This document shows, piece by piece, positions 33,238-43,462 of a stretch of DNA of 64,000 bases. This DNA comes from Dichomitus squalens LYAD-421 SS1. Its lineage: Eukaryota; Basidiomycota; Agaricomycetes; Polyporales; Polyporaceae. The translations under genes and the position numbers were made by a program. The stretch's first letter is position 1. Every line of letters starts with the position of its first letter. The DNA is taken from the NCBI RefSeq assembly GCF_000275845.1, contig NW_006766884.1, forward strand, positions 1,980,254 through 2,044,253. The letters run 5' to 3'. Below the pieces are notes generated by a model. That model had not been told where the DNA came from. It saw only the letters and a list, made by a program, of their open reading frames with translations, and ran no database searches.

Positions 33238-34182
33238 TTAAACGGCGAAGGTGGAGTCCTGCAGGAGATATCGAACCTCATCTCCGTCCATGGGCAGTGC
33301 ACCTCCGCCCAACGCCTCGAGCACGACCTGATACTCGTGCTCGACGCCGCCGTCAGCTACGCGAACGGTGTACGAAGTGACGTGCCATGTGCCATAATCA
33401 CTATCACTTTGATCTTGGCCTTCGCCCTGAGTGGAGTGCACGAATCGTTTCCCCACGAGCGTATTAGGATTGTTGAGAAATCGGTCTACGTCCTCTCTAG
33501 AGACACGCCTGGAAATCGTAGAGGGGCGAGAGGGAGGGGGAGAGGGAAGGTGCCCGCGCGTCGGTGGAGTCACCGGCATGCGCTTGGCGGCAACACGTTT
33601 CATGCTTTCAGGGAACAGAAGAGCAAATTCCGTCTTGTAATATTCACTCATGCTACATGGTAGGGACGCAACGGATTCAGCACGCCATGAAGACGATAGT
33701 TTGGATTACGTACATCTGCGTCCTCCGTCGCTGATATTGCATCTCAAGGTCGGGATGATCTAGCAGCCCGTATGTGATCTTGAATCGACTGAAGACCGAC
33801 ATCGCAGCGGCGGCAAAGTGCAAACGTTTGACACGGCTGTAAATTCAGGTCAGTGACAGAGTACTTCCACAAAACACTGCACTTACTCTTCGAGTGTCTT
33901 CGGCGGCGTGAGTTCCTCGATCACGGCATCGGCAGGGATAAGATGCACGTCAGGATCAGCGCCCTGCGGAACAAATTGATCTGGACTGGTATTCGGCTTG
34001 ATCCCAGGTTGCCTGTAGAGTTCAGCTACAATCTCGTCCCGGCGGGTTGCATGGTAACTGAGGAATTCAGCATCCTCCGCGGCAATCTTGAGGTATCGAG
34101 ATGCTTGCTGAGCAAGAGCTTCGACGTCGACCAGGTTCCTCGGTATCTTATAGACATCCAAATCATAGCTTGGGGTCGACAT
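33238..34182 (-). CDS. Unknown protein, intact copy of a two-member local family
   Basis: Not recognised. Reading from 34182: MSTPSYDLDVYKIPRNLVDV, then a helical region with LSYHATRRDEIVAELYRQ and ending LTPPKTLEE. Exon 2 gives RVKRLHFAAAAMSVFSRFKI and YGLLDHPDLEMQYQRR. Exon 3 gives MSEYYKTEFALLFPESMKR, a proline/arginine-rich linker, then a conserved C-terminal block with GKRFVHS, WHVTSYTVRV, VEHEYQVVLEALGG and LPMDGDEVRYLL. That C-terminal block looks like a small beta-barrel with a final helix, a shape seen in some chromatin-reader-like domains, but this is only an impression. A second copy lies at 36664-37585 with the same three-exon layout, which shows the gene is real. Confidence 0.65.
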
Positions 34183-34886
34183 GACGCGGATTGCGGGAAC
34201 GAAGAGTGGCTAGGAGTGGCTAGGAGGATAAGAACGACGTGGCGTTCGCTATAAATCAGCTCTGCATGTGAGCGTCGTAAACGTTCTCACGGTTCGACCT
34301 GCTCGACAAACGCTTAGCGCTTATTCGTGACTGCCGACAGGATCAGGATCCTTACGACTTCGTTGTATTGTGAGCATCACAGATACTAGTAGGCCCTCCT
34401 GCCTCGTTTGGGGCTGCTCTTGTAAGCGACTTTTCGGGGCCTTTCTCGTGCTCACCAGAAATCCACAGGTTCCCATGAGGGAACACGGCTGTCCTTGCAT
34501 GATGTCGTGATACTAGTACCTCCTGCCTCAATTGGGGCTGCTCTTGTATGAGACTATCCGGGGCCTCGTGTTCACCAGAAGTTCCGATGGGCGGACATGG
34601 TGACGGCTGTACTAGCATGATGGCGTGATACTAGGACCTCCTGCTACTTTTGGGATTACCTTTGTCAAGATGCATCCCTGCCTCTTGCTTGTTTTGTCTG
34701 CCGCGAAGTGACAATCCTTCATGGGGATCGTACACCATGGGCTCAACCCTCTTACTTTATCACCAGGGATGAGCATGCCCGCTTCTCTATTTATGTCTCG
34801 TCTCCTTGCCGGTCCTGCAATCACTCGTCAACCCTCTCCACCTTCCCAGTGCGCGAAGCAGTCTGCCACAACACATTTCTGCTAGC
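34183..34886. other. Intergenic region with a minisatellite
   Basis: Contains the promoter of the minus-strand unknown gene, an 11-base direct duplication of the type GTGGCTAGGA near 34205-34225, and a degenerate tandem repeat. No coding sequence was found. Confidence 0.55.
34385..34662. repeat. Degenerate tandem minisatellite, two full units and one partial
   Basis: Units start at 34385, 34512 and 34630, each opening with ACTAGTA or ACTAGGA followed by a CCTCCTGC block, a TTGGGGCTGCTCTTGT block, a GGGGCC block, a TCACCAGAA block and ending CATGATG-CGTGAT. Spacing is 127 then 118 bases, and the third unit decays after about 30 bases. The units have diverged by substitutions and small indels, so this is an old duplication. 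No open frame runs through it. Confidence 0.7.
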
Positions 34887-35555
34887 ATGGCACTTGTGGA
34901 TCATCTCTGGCTCGCCGGCCAACTTCACCAGCTGACATTCCAGCCGTTTGGTACCTATGGTATATCGTACGACATCTACACTCGACCGACGGAAGACCCT
35001 GTCCCGGGGGGCTGGGAATCACCTCGTGGTACGCAATCCTTCTCGTCGTTCGTACGCGATACTACTTCAACTCATTAACGGAATGATAGTCAAGACTTAT
35101 CGAGAGCTGATTAAGAGGCTACGGGCTGCTGGCTTCGGTCACCACCAGTACTCGGATCACTGTCATACGGAGGTAGCCGCCCTTGAGGCGTATCAAGTCA
35201 TGATTGACCTTACGCACATCCGACCCAATAACAAGCTGTCGACCACGGTGAAAGGTGTGTGCCGGTGTACTCGACGTGATTCGTGCACTGATACGAGTAA
35301 TGCTGTCTAGGCTTGAAGCTGCATTACATACATGACATGAACCTCATGGATGTGTCAAATGAGGTTAAGTTAGGCGGCCACCTTGCGCAACGCTTGGTTG
35401 GACCTGCGCCGCGCAATTTGGTGCACCGTTTGGTAGGAAATGGTCATAATCTCTCCGCACCACTTCAACCAGTCCCTCAAGGGCACCCGGGAGTTCCGCC
35501 ACTGTATACGACACCGAGTCCCGCTGCTATGAATGTCGCCAATTATGTCATGTAA
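34887..35555 (+). CDS. Small conserved-looking protein, possible VapD/Cas2-like fold
   Basis: Three exons join cleanly. Exon 1 starts MALVDHLWLAGQLHQL and includes FGTYGISYDIYTRPT, a strand with an aspartate. A 62-base intron (after PGGWESPR) leads to VKTYRELIKRLRAAGFGHH, a helix and a turn, then QYSDH, a second helix VAALEAYQVMIDLTHI, and LSTTVKG. A second intron leads to LKLHYIHDMNLMDVSNEV and a proline-rich tail. The order strand with aspartate, helix, strand QYSD, helix, strand recalls the ferredoxin-like fold of VapD and Cas2 endoribonucleases. That is inference from layout, not from a database match. It sits between two copies of an unknown family. Both splice joins preserve the frame, which supports the gene model; the start is less sure. 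Confidence 0.55.
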
Positions 35556-36663
35556 ATGCTCTAGCTACTTGATAGTAGACTGTATTCGCAATCAGATTGA
35601 ACCACGATTTTGCAAACCAAACTGAGGTTGCACCCAAACTTCACTGGAGCAGGCATCGAAAAGGCGCTGCTGCTGTACTGCAACTCTCGCGCGTCGCGAT
35701 GCGCAATTTCATACAATGGTATCATTGCTCGTCTTCGTGTGTATGCGGCTACAGTCCGTAGCTCCCCGCGAGGCGTGAACGTTGCCCTTACGAAGGTGGG
35801 TTTGCAGGTCGGGGATCACCTGATAGCATGCGAACGGGTTGCTGGATCGCTATCGTTGCGGGCACAGACATGTGGCGGGGGAATTGGTTGAGGAGAAGGC
35901 TTGTCGCAGCAATGCGGTGGCGGGACAGAGTGCGAAGGGTAGAATGCGTAGAGATGAGTCTTAGATGGACTTACACCGTCTTCACTGAGGAATCTTGTAG
36001 ACAGGCGAGCAGGCAAGTAGAGGCTCTCTCTCGGGGCTGAGGCCTGAGGTCGGAGTTGGGCAGCAAGAACGGGTGCGAGGGAGCGCGAAACGGTGTGAGC
36101 TCAAGAACAGGCAAGGCCAGCGACTCCAGAGAGGAGACAGGCATTGAGCATGAGAGAAGAGGAGCGCGTCGCCATTGTCCCTGGTAAACTAATCTGTCCC
36201 AACGCTCCGTAAAGCCCCTGCATAGCTTTGCCATTGGAGGAGAGGGAAAGTGTGGGCGAGACCGGGAGTTTTGATAATCATGGTCCAGGCCGCATTTGTT
36301 GGTGAAAATGGCGCTGCATCGCGGTCATCTAGAGACCTTTTTGGGTGTCTTGTGCGATAACTATGGATGAGAGGCCGTTGCGACGTGCAATGGCCAACTT
36401 GTCTACGGGCTAAAAGTAGTAGACGAACTGAGACAGCTACGTAGAGCAAAGCTAAAGCCTTCGGAAACTCCTCCATCCTCCGCAGTAAACACCTCCCAAC
36501 ATTTGTCCTCCCCGATCTCTTGCAAAGTAATGCTCGTCGGTGCATCGAAGTCGGAATCAGACGCAACGGAATTCTCTTGATAACGTACAACAATGCAGTC
36601 AAGTCAGATGTGACATCAAAGCTACGGCAACTCGAAGACAAGATGCAGTGAGGAACATCTTGA
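35556..36663. other. Intergenic region containing an F-box gene relic
   Basis: About 1.1 kb without an intact gene. Its right part holds a short segment related to the last exon of the nearby F-box/LRR gene. Other frames on both strands are short and featureless. Confidence 0.5.
36470..36610 (-). pseudogene. Relic of an F-box/LRR gene last exon
   Basis: On the minus strand the frame reads DCIVVRYQENSV, SDSDFDAPTSITLQEIGEDK and CWEVFTAEDGG. This follows the C-terminus of the F-box gene at 38375-40217 (YCWTVSREQPV, SDFDFNAAARVTLEEISEDD, GWEMLAAEEME) residue by residue over about 45 positions. Nothing upstream on the same strand matches the rest of that gene, and the family of unknown proteins ends only a few dozen bases away, so this is a truncated duplicate, not a working gene. 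Confidence 0.65.
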
Positions 36664-37585
36664 TTAAACGTCAAACATCGGGAACCGCAGGAGATCTCGA
36701 ACCTCCTTCTCATCCATTGGAAGCGAATCTCCACCGAGCGCCTCACACACTACCTGGAACTCATGCTCGATACCCTCCCCAGCTTTGCGAACGGTATATG
36801 AAACCACTTCCCACGCGCCACGGCCCTCTTGTTCCTGAAGAGGTGGGGAATACAAAAATCGCTTCCCCACAAGAGTTCCCGGGCTACTCAGGAGCTGCGA
36901 TACTTCCTCGCTAGAAAGGCTTCTAGGCGCAGTGAGAAGGCGAGTGTGAGGCGCGATGGGAAGGGGTCCAAAGGTCGGTGGAGTTGATGAAGTCTTGGCT
37001 AACTTCACGCGGTCGGGGAAAAGGCGAGGATACTCCGTCTTATACCATTCATCCATGCTGCAATGGCATCCTTAGCACGGGGACAGCCCAAAAGGAAAAA
37101 TAACTATGACACGCACATCCGCTCCTTCCGTATCTCAACTCCCATCGCGAGGTCTGAATAATCGAGGAGGGCATAGTGAACTTTGAATTGACTAAAAACC
37201 ATGAGGGCAGCCATCGCGAGGTGAAGGTGTTTAACACGCCTGAAAAGGAGTCGTAAGTGAATGAGAGGATACTATAGTGACTCCACGTACTCCTCGAGTG
37301 TCTTCGGTGGCGTTAGCCTCTCTATCTCAGCGTTTACAGGGACAAGGTGTTCATCAGAGTCTCTGCCCGGTCCAACAAACTGTTCAGGGGAGATATCCGA
37401 CTTCACATCAGGATGGCTGTACAATTCAGCGAAGAGCTCGTCGCGACGGGTAGCATGATAGCTCAAGAATACGGTGTCCTCCGCGGTAATCTTTAGGTAT
37501 CTAGCGAGCTCTTGAGCGAGTTTCTCGACGTCTACCGACTCCTGGGCACTTTGTAGATATCCAGAGGGTAGTAATGAGACGACAT
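36664..37585 (-). pseudogene. Frameshifted second copy of the unknown two-member family
   Basis: From the ATG at 37585 the frame reads MSSHYYPLDIYKVPRSR and then hits a stop, because one base is missing against the intact copy (which has KIPRNLVDVEAL). In the shifted frame the protein continues VDVEKLAQELARYLKI, LSYHATRRDELFAELYSHPD and LTPPKTLEEYVES; exon 2 reads RVKHLHLAMAALMVFSQFKV; exon 3 reads MDEWYKTEYPRLFPDR, GKRFLYSPP, WEVVSYTVRKAGEG, IEHEFQVVCEALGG and MDEKEVRDLL. Apart from the single indel the copy is well conserved, so either the loss of function is recent or the indel is a sequencing error. No alternative ATG restores the N-terminus. Confidence 0.6.
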
Positions 37586-38374
37586 AGAGGTCAGAGTCGG
37601 CAAGAGACGGAGGGTGGCAGCTGACGCAGTGAGTTACTCCAGGGATCTAATATATCCGGACGTTCATAGGATCAACGTTCTCTCCGGAATCTTGGATTAC
37701 GCATCGCGGGTGTCCCATATGTAGCTTGGTTGAGCAGTGAAGCGCTGATCCGCCACCGAGCTTGGCGAGGCGCTCCCGCCCCTCCTGTCTAGCTACATAA
37801 TCCGCGCGTGCGAATACTGCCAAATACCTTTCGCTACTTGGTTGTACAATCGGTTGTTCCACTAGCGTTGGAACAGCGCTACTAACTTACTATCTGTCAG
37901 ACTGAGGGCCCCCGATGATGGTTCAGCGTTAATGGGGAACACATCATCCTGGTGGCTAGCCAGTTTTCCCCTGAGTTTCACTGTCCGCACCCGGCCTATT
38001 GCCGAGAAGACAGGAAATATGGAGTGTAGACTGTCGGGAACATGTCTCTTTGTGTCGTCACGTCAGGTCGGAGTTAGGGGTTGCAACAGCTTCAAAATGG
38101 CTATAACGTGCGGTTTGTGGCGGCGCGCCCCGGTGCGCCGATCGTTGGAGGTCCGGCCCACAAAGAAGCATGATTGTACAGATTCACAGGGACAGAACAG
38201 CAATGTCCTCGTAACGTATGAACTTATAATAGGTGTCAGGAACAACAGAACCGGTCCAAGTCTGCACAAATTTGCAGTCGAGAGACGACACAATTCGGAA
38301 ACGGGCACGCAACCATACACGCAAGGGGAATCTGTATCGGACCGCCACCAGAAGAGTTTATGGAAAGCACGAGC
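37586..38374. other. Spacer between the frameshifted copy and the F-box gene
   Basis: No gene was recognised. It should hold the upstream region of the frameshifted minus-strand copy and the 3' flank of the F-box gene. Frames of 60-200 codons on the plus strand lack domains. Confidence 0.5.
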
Positions 38375-40217
38375 TCAAAGTCCCGCGACGTCCTCCATCT
38401 CCTCAGCGGCAAGCATCTCCCAACCGTCGTCCTCGCTGATCTCCTCCAACGTAACGCGCGCCGCTGCGTTAAAGTCGAAGTCTGACACAACGGGTTGCTC
38501 TCGTGATACCGTCCAACAATACAGCCAAGTCGGCCCGCCACACACGTGGACGTGAACGCCAATCCAGCGGAGGGAGGGCGCAGCGCGCGCGATGGCTGCC
38601 ACGCGGCGAGGTGCGTCTGCGCAGATAGTGCGAACGACGCTGCGGGTGTGCGCGCGGGAGGCAAAGAAATGGTCGAGGGAGAACTTGAGGAGGAGGTGCG
38701 TGACCGGGAGGCCGACGAGGGCTTCCTTCAGTTCGTCCTAGATAATATAACGGTCAATGTTTGATCGGCAAGATGGTACATAAGTGGAGACTCACGATGA
38801 GCATACTGGTGACCATGACGTAGTCTGGCACTGCAGTGCCTTCCATGGTTAGGATGAAACGTTGCAGCGAGGCCGTTGCGTCACCGGGCTTGAGTCCCGT
38901 GAACCGGCGTGGCAGAGGAAAGTACTTGAAGTGCACCTGCTTGATGCGCATCTCTAGACAAGTGGGCGACGTATCCGCTAGTATCTTAGGGAGCATGTTC
39001 TCTGCGGGGTCCCCAGCAGAGTACCCAATCGATACCCGCGGAACCTTGAACGGCAGCGCGAGGGTATACAGCACGCAAGGCGACTCCGTGTGCACCGCGA
39101 CGAGAGAAGGCCATGAATATGTTAGCAAGCGCCACTGGCCTTGCGAATGCTCTCGCAGCCTGTCCTCTTCAGCACGCGAGGACAACGTATGACACAGATG
39201 GAAGTTGCGCGTGCCCCCGAGAGACAAGTGCGTCAGGTTTGGAAACGCGTGCACCAGATCGAGGACAACGTCGCCTGAGGCTGGGAACTCGATCGCAAGC
39301 TTGCGTACATGCGGGAATGGGGCATCCGGTCGCTTCCACCGGCAGACGGGGATGTCCAGCTCGACCAGGGTAGAAGAAAGCGGCTGCAACAGATTCAGAG
39401 CGTCTGGGAGTTCATGCCACCTACCGGGTCGAAGGACCAGCTTGCGCAAAGGGAGACTCGCGAGCCGGACGTCATTGCACAACTGAGATCGAGGGACCAT
39501 GGGCATCCGGAGCTCTTCCAGCGCTGTCAGGCTTGAGATGACATGAGTCAGTGGTGCGATCGGGACGTCTTCGTACCAGCGGCCAATATTGAGTCGACGG
39601 AGATTACAGCATTTTTGTAGAATCATACGGAAGGCCTCAAGGGCCTGGTTGCGGTACGCGCGGAGGAGGTACTCTTCCTGTAGCGGGTCGCTTGAGGTGG
39701 TGAAGTAGGCCGGCTCGCGAGTGTGGTGTTCAAAGTAGCTAGCCTTACGTTGAGGCACACGGTGCTCTTCTAGACTGAGACGCAAGTCCTTGATGACTGG
39801 AGCAGGCGAGTGCGGTGCGCCAATATGGAGGAACTCGAGGAACGACAAGATTTGCGTAGGCGTCCTGAGAGGCTCTCCAGACCGCGCACATAGAGGCTGG
39901 AACCCGACTTCGGAGAGAAGGCGGCATGTCCGCATCAGCGCGGAAAGGTCGGTAAGCGGGAGAAAAGTCATGATGTGTCTTTGCACATCGAAGTTGACGG
40001 TGGTTAACGTAGGTGGTGGCTGCGTGGAGACCACAGCCAAGTCCTCGGTATCCTGACGGAAACAGGTCAACGAGCCATCCAAGTCAGTACGAGGAGAGCG
40101 TTGCACCATTTTCACGTCTTCTTCAGCCGTGTAATTGAGTGATGTCAACCGCGAAGGCGGCATTCCCTGTCCACGACTCAACGTGGCAAAGTCGATAGGC
40201 GAACACTTCCTTGGCAT
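38375..40217 (-). CDS. F-box protein with leucine-rich-like repeats
   Basis: Two exons. From 40217: a disordered N-terminus of about 70 residues, then NFDVQRHIMTFLPLTDLSAL and MRTCRLLSEVG, an F-box that would bind Skp1 in an SCF ubiquitin ligase. Leucine-rich repeat-like segments follow: CCNLRRLNIGRWYED, LTALEELRMPMV, LPLRKLVLRPGRW, TLVELDIPVC, FPHVRKLAIEFP and FPNLTHLSLGG. A donor after MLIV (about 38790) and an acceptor near 38737 join exon 2, DELKEALVGLPVTHLLLKFS, ending EEMEDVAGL. The 5' exon alone would end in a short false tail. Such F-box/LRR proteins form large fast-evolving families in Agaricomycetes; the substrate cannot be guessed. A relic of its last exon lies at 36470-36610. Confidence 0.78.
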
Positions 40218-40673
40218 GAAGAGAGGAGACTTGCGTATTATAGTAGCGGGTCCAATATTCTACGCTGCTAGACGGTAGATTGGGATATAGACGACTTCAG
40301 ATGAGGCGGCGAACGTTGATGGTTCAGAACAAGCAGGTTCGCACGACGCGGCTGAGCGCCTAATTTCCAACTAGAGACAACCGCGATATTTTATTACGTA
40401 ATACATGAACGTGACCGCGCAGTGCGCCGCGTGTTGAATTGCATGATTGCTCACTTTGCTATTGGTGTAGGTATACTGAATTGAACATCATTGAAAAATT
40501 GTATGTACTGGTTACCTAGGTACAGGACGTTAAGTCTGATCTTTGTCGAGGTACTCACCTATGTGCTAACTATGCTGCTTACCTACTGATTTCTACTTAC
40601 GCGATTGACAATTTACCTGAGACCCCCACCAAATAGTACTTCCACCCGATACAAGATTGAGACAATGAGAACC
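40218..40673. other. AT-richer spacer between the F-box and monooxygenase genes
   Basis: Promoter of the F-box gene and 3' flank of the monooxygenase. The base composition is noticeably AT-richer than either gene. No coding signal. Confidence 0.5.
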
Positions 40674-41927
40674 TCAGCCCTCGCGGGAGCCCTCGGTCAT
40701 GAGCTGCTCGAACCTGCGGATCGCAGGGTGAGGCGCATCGGGATGGACGAACTCATGCAGGTTGCGGTTCGCCTTCTCTCCGACGCGGCCTGCCATCGAG
40801 CACATCTTCACCTCAAACGCCGCAACGGACTCATCGACGGCCTCCTGGTGCGCGAAACTGCCCTCCTTCACAAGCTCCGCGAGCGCAAGGCCGAGCTCGA
40901 GCCCGTCGAGCAGCGCGAGGTTTGCGCCAGCGCCAGCAAACGGGCTCATGAGATGCGCGGCATCCCCGATGAGCGTAATCCCGTGGACATGTGGCCAGCT
41001 GTGGCCGACAGGGAGGATGTAGAGCGCGCGGGGGTAGATCGCGCTTTCGTCGGCGTAGTCGATAAAGTTGAGAATCCACTGCTGCCAGCCGGAGAAGTAC
41101 TCTCTGAGCACAGCCTTTGCCTCGGCGGGGTTCGAGGGCACGGACCAGTCGGCGGACTCGCGGACGAAGGCGTACGTGCGGATGCGGCCGTCACCGTTCA
41201 CTTGCGAGACGAGCATGCGCGAGTTCTGCGAGGCCATCATGGTGCCTTTGCCGATGTTCGCGAAGGTCTCTTGTAGCTCGGGGAGCCTGGCTGTCTCGGG
41301 CGCGAGGGAGATCTCGACGCCGTTGACACCAGTGTAGGTGGGGGTAGCGGGGGAGAGGAGGGGGCGGACGCGCGAGTTCGCGCCGTCGGCCCCGATGAGG
41401 AAGTCGGAGACGGTGATGAAGCCGTTCGCGAAGGTGAGCTCGTGCTGGCCGTTGCCGAGGGGGCGCGCAGAGGCGAGGGCGTGATCCCATTTGATGAGAT
41501 GGGGAGGGATCGCGTCGAGGAGGATCTTGCGGAGGACGGTGCGGTCGATTTCCGGGCGAATGTCCTCGGGGCCCTGCGGCGGCGGGGCACCCTGGTGGCC
41601 CTCGGGACCGCCGGGACCGCCCTCGCTCTCGGCGCCATGGCTGTAATGGAGCTTACCTGCGCCGTCGTACATTCTCAGCTCCTCGCCTTCGGGACGGGAG
41701 TACTTGTCGAACTCGTCTTGGAGGCCGTTCTCGCGGAGAGCGCGTTGGCCGCTGTCCCAACCGAGGTCGAGGCTGCCGCCGAGGTGGGCGCGAGCATTGA
41801 AGCCGGCGTCGCGTTCGTACAGGGTGGCGGTGACACCGCGGCGATGGAGCGTGAGGAGAAGCGCGAGCCCGCCGAGGCCACCACCGATGATAGCGATGCG
41901 CGGGTGGGTGGAGGGTTCGGATGCCAT
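40674..41927 (-). CDS. FAD-dependent monooxygenase, TetX-like, intronless
   Basis: A single uninterrupted frame of 417 codons. The N-terminal dinucleotide-binding motif is RIAIIGGGLGGLALLLTLHR, followed by the conserved acidic end of strand 2 (TLYERD). LGGSLDLGWDSGQRAL and PEIDRTVLRKILLDAIP follow. The DG motif is FLIGADGANSRVRPLL, and the C-terminal FAD motif is ITLIGDAAHLMSPFAGAGAN. These blocks, and their order, are those of PF01494 class A flavin monooxygenases, closest in my judgement to the TetX/tetracycline-destructase branch. Such enzymes hydroxylate aromatic or polyketide compounds using NADPH and oxygen. No signal peptide or membrane helix is visible. The lack of introns, against intron-rich neighbours, would fit gain from bacteria or through a retrocopy, but intronless fungal genes are not rare. 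Confidence 0.88.
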   Translation of the reverse strand: MASEPSTHPRIAIIGGGLGGLALLLTLHRRGVTATLYERDAGFNARAHLGGSLDLGWDSGQRALRENGLQDEFDKYSRPEGEELRMYDGAGKLHYSHGAESEGGPGGPEGHQGAPPPQGPEDIRPEIDRTVLRKILLDAIPPHLIKWDHALASARPLGNGQHELTFANGFITVSDFLIGADGANSRVRPLLSPATPTYTGVNGVEISLAPETARLPELQETFANIGKGTMMASQNSRMLVSQVNGDGRIRTYAFVRESADWSVPSNPAEAKAVLREYFSGWQQWILNFIDYADESAIYPRALYILPVGHSWPHVHGITLIGDAAHLMSPFAGAGANLALLDGLELGLALAELVKEGSFAHQEAVDESVAAFEVKMCSMAGRVGEKANRNLHEFVHPDAPHPAIRRFEQLMTEGSREG

Positions 41928-43462
41928 GCTTGGGGAATGGTGCTGCTTTCAGGAGGGGACGGGTTTGTTGGATTGAATGCGAAATAGAGATGTGCTCACC
42001 CGACGAGAGAGCTGGGGATTGTCACTTGTGGCCACCAACTATAAGCATCCGCGCTGCCGAGGACCGTACGAAATACCGGGCGCGTTTTTGATCGGTACTT
42101 ATGACAGACGCGGCACCGTACTCACAGTACATAATGGTGATTGGGTATGATGTGGATGTGCCCTGGCCATGAGCACAGCGATCGACCTCGAACCCGCCTC
42201 ATGAGCCAAGGTGACTGGGAAACAGCCACCATGTACCATCTATCCGCAGCCAGTGCTTGCATAATATGTCGCGGAGAGGGTTTGTCAGCTGCAGCAACCG
42301 CAGACCTGGCAAGCACACACAACGTTCCCGAGATTGCGGCGGACCTACGGAAGGATGAGAAGCCATCAGGACGCGTGTGCTCCGGCAGGGGGGAGCCACG
42401 GCTGTCTTTGATGCATACATGACTGGAAACAGCAAACTCATACTTAGGCGTCGGAGTGTTGACTCGATTCACCCGAGTACTTGCTGGGCTGTAAAGTTGC
42501 GCTGCGGCTCGTTGCGGCCGCGTCCTGTCGGAGTACGTGGAGCGCTTGGTGATTGACATATATTTAGAAGAAAGCTCCGAACAAGTCCCGCCGAGCTGGA
42601 GACAAGAAAGGTTGATACAGCCCAGACGGTTGTACAAAGGTGCAAGCACAGCCGGCCTTTTGAAGAGCGATGGCGTTGATCTGCACGGCAACCCCCGAGC
42701 AACACACTACATACCTACGGATCGGCCAATCGACGCCGCGCATGCTCTTAAATGTCATGGATCAGCGCAAACCAATGTCGCAGAGCAAATCAGGACAGCA
42801 AGATGCGATTCCGATGCGTTGGAGAGCTATGGCTACGCTATAAATGTATGTAACACGGAGCCAAGTGAAGTCGAGAAAGCGACGGGCGAAATAGCCAAGT
42901 AAAATGGTAGGAGGGCTTGGGAAACTATCCAAAAACTACGGCGCGCCACGCGAAGGGAACTAGACATGTGACGCTGATGAACATTTCGGTACGCAAGCGC
43001 GTCGACGGAAGGACTAAGGGAGGGCGGGAGGTATTCCGGATCCCGATGCGAGGTATGTACTATGGAACGTGTGTGCCTATGACTGCGAGTCTGGGAATTG
43101 AGATGACGATGATGCTAAGAAATAGACGTGTAGATAGAAGTATAATGCGACACATGCTTGCGATGGACTAAAGGAGTGGCGGGGTGTACGCGATTTGTGA
43201 AGAATACTACAAATGATAATGCAAGAATAGAAGATAAGGGCGCACGGTGCTCCACAGCCAGGTAAACGCGAGCGGAAGCAGAGAGGAGCTGTAGACGGGC
43301 ATGGACGCGAACCCCATTGTCCCATGCCATCTACGCCGATATCCTATAGGCGACTCGCGTCCTCCAGGAGGTTCTTGAGCTTTGCTGCGCCTCGTCGGAG
43401 GTCTTGGGAGACACGGTGGCGACGGACGAGCAATAGCAGCAGCTGTCTTTGTGGTAGCCGTC
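41928..43462. other. Long spacer between the monooxygenase and G gamma 2
   Basis: About 1.5 kb holding the promoter of the minus-strand monooxygenase and the 3' flank of G gamma 2. Frames up to 189 codons (42122-42691, minus) have no recognisable domain and overlap others, so none was called. Confidence 0.45.

Noticed and set aside
41442..41987. 181-codon plus-strand frame opposite the monooxygenase
   Set aside because: Antisense shadow of the FAD monooxygenase with biased glycine/alanine composition.
42122..42691. 189-codon minus-strand frame
   Set aside because: No domain, serine/arginine-rich, and overlapped by other frames of similar quality.
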